Position numbers and translations under genes: made by a program
The notes under the pieces: model-generated
Seen by the model: the letters and a program-made list of their open reading frames with translations, nothing else
The model's database searches: none
What the model was told of the DNA's origin: nothing
In this document: positions 6,177-8,974 of the stretch, in pieces
How positions within the stretch are numbered: position 1 is the stretch's first letter
How the letters are laid out: each line of letters begins with the position of its first letter
Origin: BOG-908 sp964657885
Lineage (GTDB): Bacteria > Pseudomonadota > Alphaproteobacteria > Acetobacterales > Acetobacteraceae
DNA length: 8,974 nucleotides
Direction: 5' to 3'
NCBI GenBank assembly: GCA_964657885.1
Contig: CAZZWO010000125.1
Location: 1 to 8,974, forward strand

Positions 6177-7079
6177 ATGAAGCCGCCGCGTTCCTTCTCA
6201 CACGTGGCCATGGCTGTGCTGCTCGGTGCGGCGGTGTTGCCGCTGTCCGGCGCCGTGCCGGCCCGCGCCCAGGTCGAGACCCGCGAAGGCATCGAGCTGC
6301 AGAACCAGATCGCGGAGCTGCGGCAGGAACTGCAGATGATGCAGCAAGCGCAGCAGGGCGCCGGCAACGGTGGTCAACAATACCAGCCGCCGCAGCAATA
6401 TCAGCAGCAGCAGCCTGGCTCGGGCGGCGATACTGCCGCCGAACTGGTGGTACGGGTCTCGGCGCTCGAGGAGCAGAACCGCCAGTTGCAGGGCCGGGTG
6501 GACGACCTTACCAACCAGCTCTCGCACCCGCACGACGAACTCGCCAAGCAGATCAGCGACCTCGCGTTCAAGCTGGGGCAGGGCGGCACGGCGGCGACGC
6601 CGCCCGACGAGGCGCAGCCGGCGACCGAGCCGGCCATCCCGCCGGCGCAATCCTTCGCCCGGCCCCCGGTCGCGCCACCGACCGCCGCCGTACGCCGCAC
6701 GCCGGAGCTCGCGCTCCGCGAAGCCAATGCAGCGCTCGCCCGTCATGATTTCGCAGCCGCAGCCGCGGCCGCCCGCGAGGCGGCGGCAGGCGGGCACGGC
6801 AGCACGGCGACATCCGCCCAGTTGCTGCTGGCGCGCGCCGAAGGTGGCCAGCGCCAGTTCAAGGAAGCCGCGGCGGATTTCTACCAGGCCTACAATCACG
6901 CACCGAAGTCGCCGACCGCGCCGGTGGCTCTGCTTGGCGTGGCGAACGCGCTGATTGCGATGAACGATGCGCACGATGCCTGCCAGGCGCTGGCCAAGCT
7001 GCAGGCGGAGTTTCCCGGCGCGGCCAGTGTAAAGGCCGGTGTCGCTAGCGCCCGGAAAAGGGCCTCCTGCGGCCGCTGA
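6177..7079 (+). CDS. cpoB: CpoB (YbgF), periplasmic coordinator of Tol-Pal and cell-wall synthesis
   Basis: CpoB is a periplasmic TPR protein that binds TolA and links outer-membrane constriction to septal peptidoglycan synthesis. The 300-residue product has a signal peptide (about 1-31, cleavage after ARA before QVE), then an N-terminal coiled coil (about 38-60 and 87-115) split by a glutamine-rich stretch (QQYQPPQQYQQQQ, 67-79). A Pro/Ala linker (about 138-172) precedes a C-terminal TPR domain (about 176-292), where HAPKSPTAPVALLGVANAL and AEFPGAASVKAG match the last family repeats; the first repeat is degenerate and alanine-rich. An in-frame ATG at 6087 would run through the terminator hairpin and bury the signal peptide, so ATG 6177, with GGAGA at 6168-6172, is preferred. 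The stop lies 23 bases before the tilS ATG. Confidence 0.92.
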   Translation: MKPPRSFSHVAMAVLLGAAVLPLSGAVPARAQVETREGIELQNQIAELRQELQMMQQAQQGAGNGGQQYQPPQQYQQQQPGSGGDTAAELVVRVSALEEQNRQLQGRVDDLTNQLSHPHDELAKQISDLAFKLGQGGTAATPPDEAQPATEPAIPPAQSFARPPVAPPTAAVRRTPELALREANAALARHDFAAAAAAAREAAAGGHGSTATSAQLLLARAEGGQRQFKEAAADFYQAYNHAPKSPTAPVALLGVANALIAMNDAHDACQALAKLQAEFPGAASVKAGVASARKRASCGR

Positions 7080-7102
7080 CCGCCGGCGACTTCGCACGCC
7101 TG

Positions 7103-8422
7103 ATGGCCGATCTCGGCCCTTGGGGGCCGGATCGCCGGGTCGCCGTGGCCGTGAGCGGCGGGGCCGACAGCATGTGCCTGGCGTGGCTAGCCTCCACATG
7201 GGGCAAGCCGGCCGCCTACATAGCCGATCACGGGCTGCGCGCGGAGGCGGGTGAAGAAGCCGAGACGACCGCCCGGCGCCTGCGCGGCTTCGGGGTGCCA
7301 TCGCGCATCCTGAAGCTCCGCTTGCCGCCCGGAACCGCGTTGGCGTCGCGCGCGCGGCAGGCACGCTACCTGGCGCTGACCCAGGCGGCAGCGGCTGACG
7401 GGCTGTGCGACCTGCTGCTCGGCCATCACGCGCGCGACCAGGCCGAGACGGTGCTGATCCGCCGGGCAGCCGGAAGCGGGCCGGCCGGGTTGTCCGGCAT
7501 GGCGCGGCTTGTCGAAACCCAGGAGATCAGGCTGGTGAGGCCGCTGCTGGGCGTGGTGGCCGGACGGCTGCGCGCGACCCTTCGTCACCAGGGCATCGGC
7601 TGGGCCGAGGACCCGAGCAACACGGACCCGTCGGCGACCCGGTCCCGGATCCGGTCGGCGCTTGACGCTCGGGACGGGCAACTGCCAGAGGTGCTGGCCG
7701 CGGCGGAGGCGAACGGCATCGCCCGCGCGGCGCAGGATGGACGCATCGCCGCGGTGCTCGCGCGCCGGGTGAGCGTGTTCCCGCAAGGCTACGCGTTGCT
7801 GACGCCCGGCCCGATCGAGCCGTCCTGTCTCGCTGCGCTGATCCGGTCGTTGTCCGGGTCGATCTATCCCGCTGCGACACAGGCGCTGGTCCGGCTGGCG
7901 GCCGATCCCGCCCTGGGCACGCTGGGCGGCCTGCGGTTCATGCCGGCAGGACGGCTGGGGGATTGCACGCTCGTGTTGCGGGAAGCGGCGGCGATGCAGC
8001 CGGACATCGCCGCGTCGGACGGCACTGTCTGGGACGGACGCTTTCGTCTGGACTCGCCCGACGCGTTGCCGCCGGGCACGACCATGGGAGCCCTCGGGGC
8101 AGATGCCCGCCGGTTCACCCGGCGCGGGAGCCTGCCAGCCTGCGTCCTGCGCACCTTGCCTGCCCTGCGCACGCCGGACGGCTTGATTACGGTGCCGCAC
8201 CTCCACGAACCCGGCGGGAAGCTGTCCGGGGAACAGGAGTTTGACTGCGGAGACGTTATTGGATGGACAAATCGGCGTGCAAGGCTGACTCTCTGCCCGT
8301 CCAGCCCTGTAGCCGGGGCGTCGTTCTGCGTCTCGGTCCTGCATGATGCGAAGGCTGGTGGTGCGAGGGCGTGGGGGGTGCGTAATCGGCGCCGGGCCCC
8401 CATGTCTGGTTCAAGGCCGTAG
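7103..8422 (+). CDS. tilS: tRNA(Ile)-lysidine synthase TilS
   Basis: TilS joins lysine to C34 of tRNA-Ile2 using ATP so that it reads AUA; the enzyme is essential and cytoplasmic. The 439-residue product has the N-type ATP pyrophosphatase loop SGGADS at 18-23, DHGLR at 42-46, GHHARDQAET at 107-116 and EDPSN at 169-173, so the catalytic set looks intact. The C-terminal part is weakly conserved and seems to end near SPVAGASF (401-408); the remaining ~31 residues are Arg/Gly/Ala-rich and coincide with inverted repeats in the DNA, so the natural end may differ. The ATG at 7103 has no Shine-Dalgarno. The frame is open upstream to 7049, and the codons before the ATG (LTAGDFARL) read like the usual N-terminus of relatives. 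A CTG start at 7076, overlapping the cpoB stop, is therefore possible. Confidence 0.92.
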   Translation: MADLGPWGPDRRVAVAVSGGADSMCLAWLASTWGKPAAYIADHGLRAEAGEEAETTARRLRGFGVPSRILKLRLPPGTALASRARQARYLALTQAAAADGLCDLLLGHHARDQAETVLIRRAAGSGPAGLSGMARLVETQEIRLVRPLLGVVAGRLRATLRHQGIGWAEDPSNTDPSATRSRIRSALDARDGQLPEVLAAAEANGIARAAQDGRIAAVLARRVSVFPQGYALLTPGPIEPSCLAALIRSLSGSIYPAATQALVRLAADPALGTLGGLRFMPAGRLGDCTLVLREAAAMQPDIAASDGTVWDGRFRLDSPDALPPGTTMGALGADARRFTRRGSLPACVLRTLPALRTPDGLITVPHLHEPGGKLSGEQEFDCGDVIGWTNRRARLTLCPSSPVAGASFCVSVLHDAKAGGARAWGVRNRRRAPMSGSRP

Positions 8423-8453
8423 GGTTGCGCTCCGCGTTTACGGAGCTTGAACC
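8372..8453. repeat. Cluster of inverted repeats at the tilS 3' end
   Basis: Two hairpins lie side by side. The first pairs TGGGGG 8372-8377 with CCCCCA 8397-8402, or alternatively GGTGC 8377-8381 with GCGCC 8389-8393 inside it. The second combines GGTTCAA 8408-8414 with TTGAACC 8447-8453, and inside it GCTCCG 8429-8434 with CGGAGC 8441-8446 (loop CGTTTA). The tilS stop (8420-8422) falls between them. No T-run follows. They could form a transcription end, or be a dispersed intergenic repeat that has entered the end of tilS. Confidence 0.5.
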
Positions 8454-8601
8454 CCGTCAGGTCCAGATTAAGGCGCCTTCGGTTGCGTGGGCGGGCCGGG
8501 ATGAGGTGGCGAGCCGGGTGGTTCGCTGGTGGTTTGGTGGTTGCGGACCTTTGTGTGGCGCAGGATTGCGCGAACGAGGCTTCGCTTGGGACTGGGATCG
8601 A
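8423..8601 (+). other. 179-base intergenic region between tilS and ftsH
   Basis: The first 30 bases belong to the inverted-repeat cluster. The rest (8454-8601) is GC-rich and rich in GG/GT runs. I see no RNA gene, no clear promoter and no terminator T-run. The ftsH frame happens to be open back to 8386, but nothing in that stretch looks like protein. Confidence 0.5.
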
Positions 8602-8974
8602 ATGAGCAATTTCGGCCGTAACCTGGCTTTGTGGGTCATCATCGCGCTGCTGCTGGTGGTGCTGTTCAACCTGTTCCAGCCGGGAACCGGGCAGCATGGC
8701 GCCAGCCCGATGGCGTATTCGGACTTCATCGGCGAGGTGAATAGCGGGCATGTCCGCGACGTGGTGATCCAGGGCCACACGGTCTCGGGGTCGCTGTCCG
8801 ACAATCACGCGTTCCAGACCTATGCTCCGGAAGACCCCAACCTGTTCCAGCGCCTGACCGACAAGGGCGTCCGGGTGATCGCCAAGGCCGACGATGACGG
8901 CATGAACCCGATGCTCCGTACGCTGCTGAGCTGGTTCCCGATGCTGCTGCTGATCGGCGTGTGGGTGTTCTTCA
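8602..8974 (+). CDS. ftsH: FtsH membrane-bound ATP-dependent zinc metalloprotease (N-terminal part only)
   Basis: FtsH is the inner-membrane AAA+ protease that degrades unassembled membrane proteins and regulatory factors. Only 124 codons lie in the window; the ATPase and zinc-protease domains would follow beyond the right edge. Visible are the first membrane helix (about 8-25, ALWVIIALLLVVLFNLF), the small periplasmic domain starting with MAYSDFIGEV (37-46) and continuing through GVRVIAK, and the beginning of the second membrane helix (LLSWFPMLLLIGVWVFF, 108-124). The start MSNFGRNLALW is typical of alphaproteobacterial FtsH. GGGA at 8594-8597 is a modest ribosome binding site, four bases upstream. 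It follows tilS, as in many relatives. Confidence 0.95.
   Translation, partial: MSNFGRNLALWVIIALLLVVLFNLFQPGTGQHGASPMAYSDFIGEVNSGHVRDVVIQGHTVSGSLSDNHAFQTYAPEDPNLFQRLTDKGVRVIAKADDDGMNPMLRTLLSWFPMLLLIGVWVFF

Noticed and set aside
8408..8453. GGTTCAA-type sequences suggesting a tRNA T-arm
   Set aside because: On neither strand could I build an acceptor stem, anticodon arm and CCA end; only isolated hairpins are present.
8386..8601. ftsH frame open for about 72 codons upstream of its ATG, possible N-terminal extension
   Set aside because: FtsH proteins start right before the first membrane helix, as ATG 8602 gives; the upstream translation is Trp/Gly/Arg-rich filler and overlaps the inverted repeats.

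Overview
The window is a GC-rich piece of a bacterial chromosome carrying the conserved ruvB / tol-pal / tilS / ftsH neighbourhood, all on the + strand. The gene order ruvB-ybgC-tolQ-tolR-tolA-tolB-pal-cpoB-tilS-ftsH, the proline-rich TolA and the style of the Pal and TilS proteins point to an alphaproteobacterium, most likely Rhodospirillales and probably Acetobacteraceae. The lineage is inferred from gene order and protein style, not from a marker gene.

Layout: 1-94 holds the possible tail of an upstream reading frame and two small hairpins. 95-1141 is ruvB (Holliday-junction branch migration). It overlaps ybgC (acyl-CoA thioesterase) by four bases, and ybgC is followed at once by tolQ. Between tolQ and tolR lies a 26-base tandem repeat that creates two eight-codon micro-ORFs, each joined to its neighbours by a stop/start overlap. 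tolR, tolA (interrupted by ten Ns) and tolB follow with tiny gaps. A 391-base non-coding stretch precedes pal and holds two inverted repeats, a weak promoter candidate and a 12-base direct repeat next to the pal ribosome binding site. A strong terminator-like hairpin follows pal, and cpoB begins just beyond it. tilS follows cpoB almost without a gap. Its last ~35 codons and the next ~50 bases are rich in inverted repeats. ftsH starts at 8602 and runs off the right edge.

How the genes work together: TolQ and TolR form the proton-driven inner-membrane motor. TolA spans the periplasm, and TolB and the lipoprotein Pal link to peptidoglycan and the outer membrane. CpoB tunes the system during division, and YbgC is the usual cytoplasmic companion. 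TilS and FtsH are independent housekeeping functions (tRNA-Ile2 lysidine synthesis; membrane AAA+ protease).

I found no new multi-gene system. The locus is a standard one, and the unusual parts lie in the junctions: the tolQ-tolR stop/start cascade, the probably artificial gap in tolA, the structured pal leader, the terminator inside the cluster, and the repeat-like tail of tilS.
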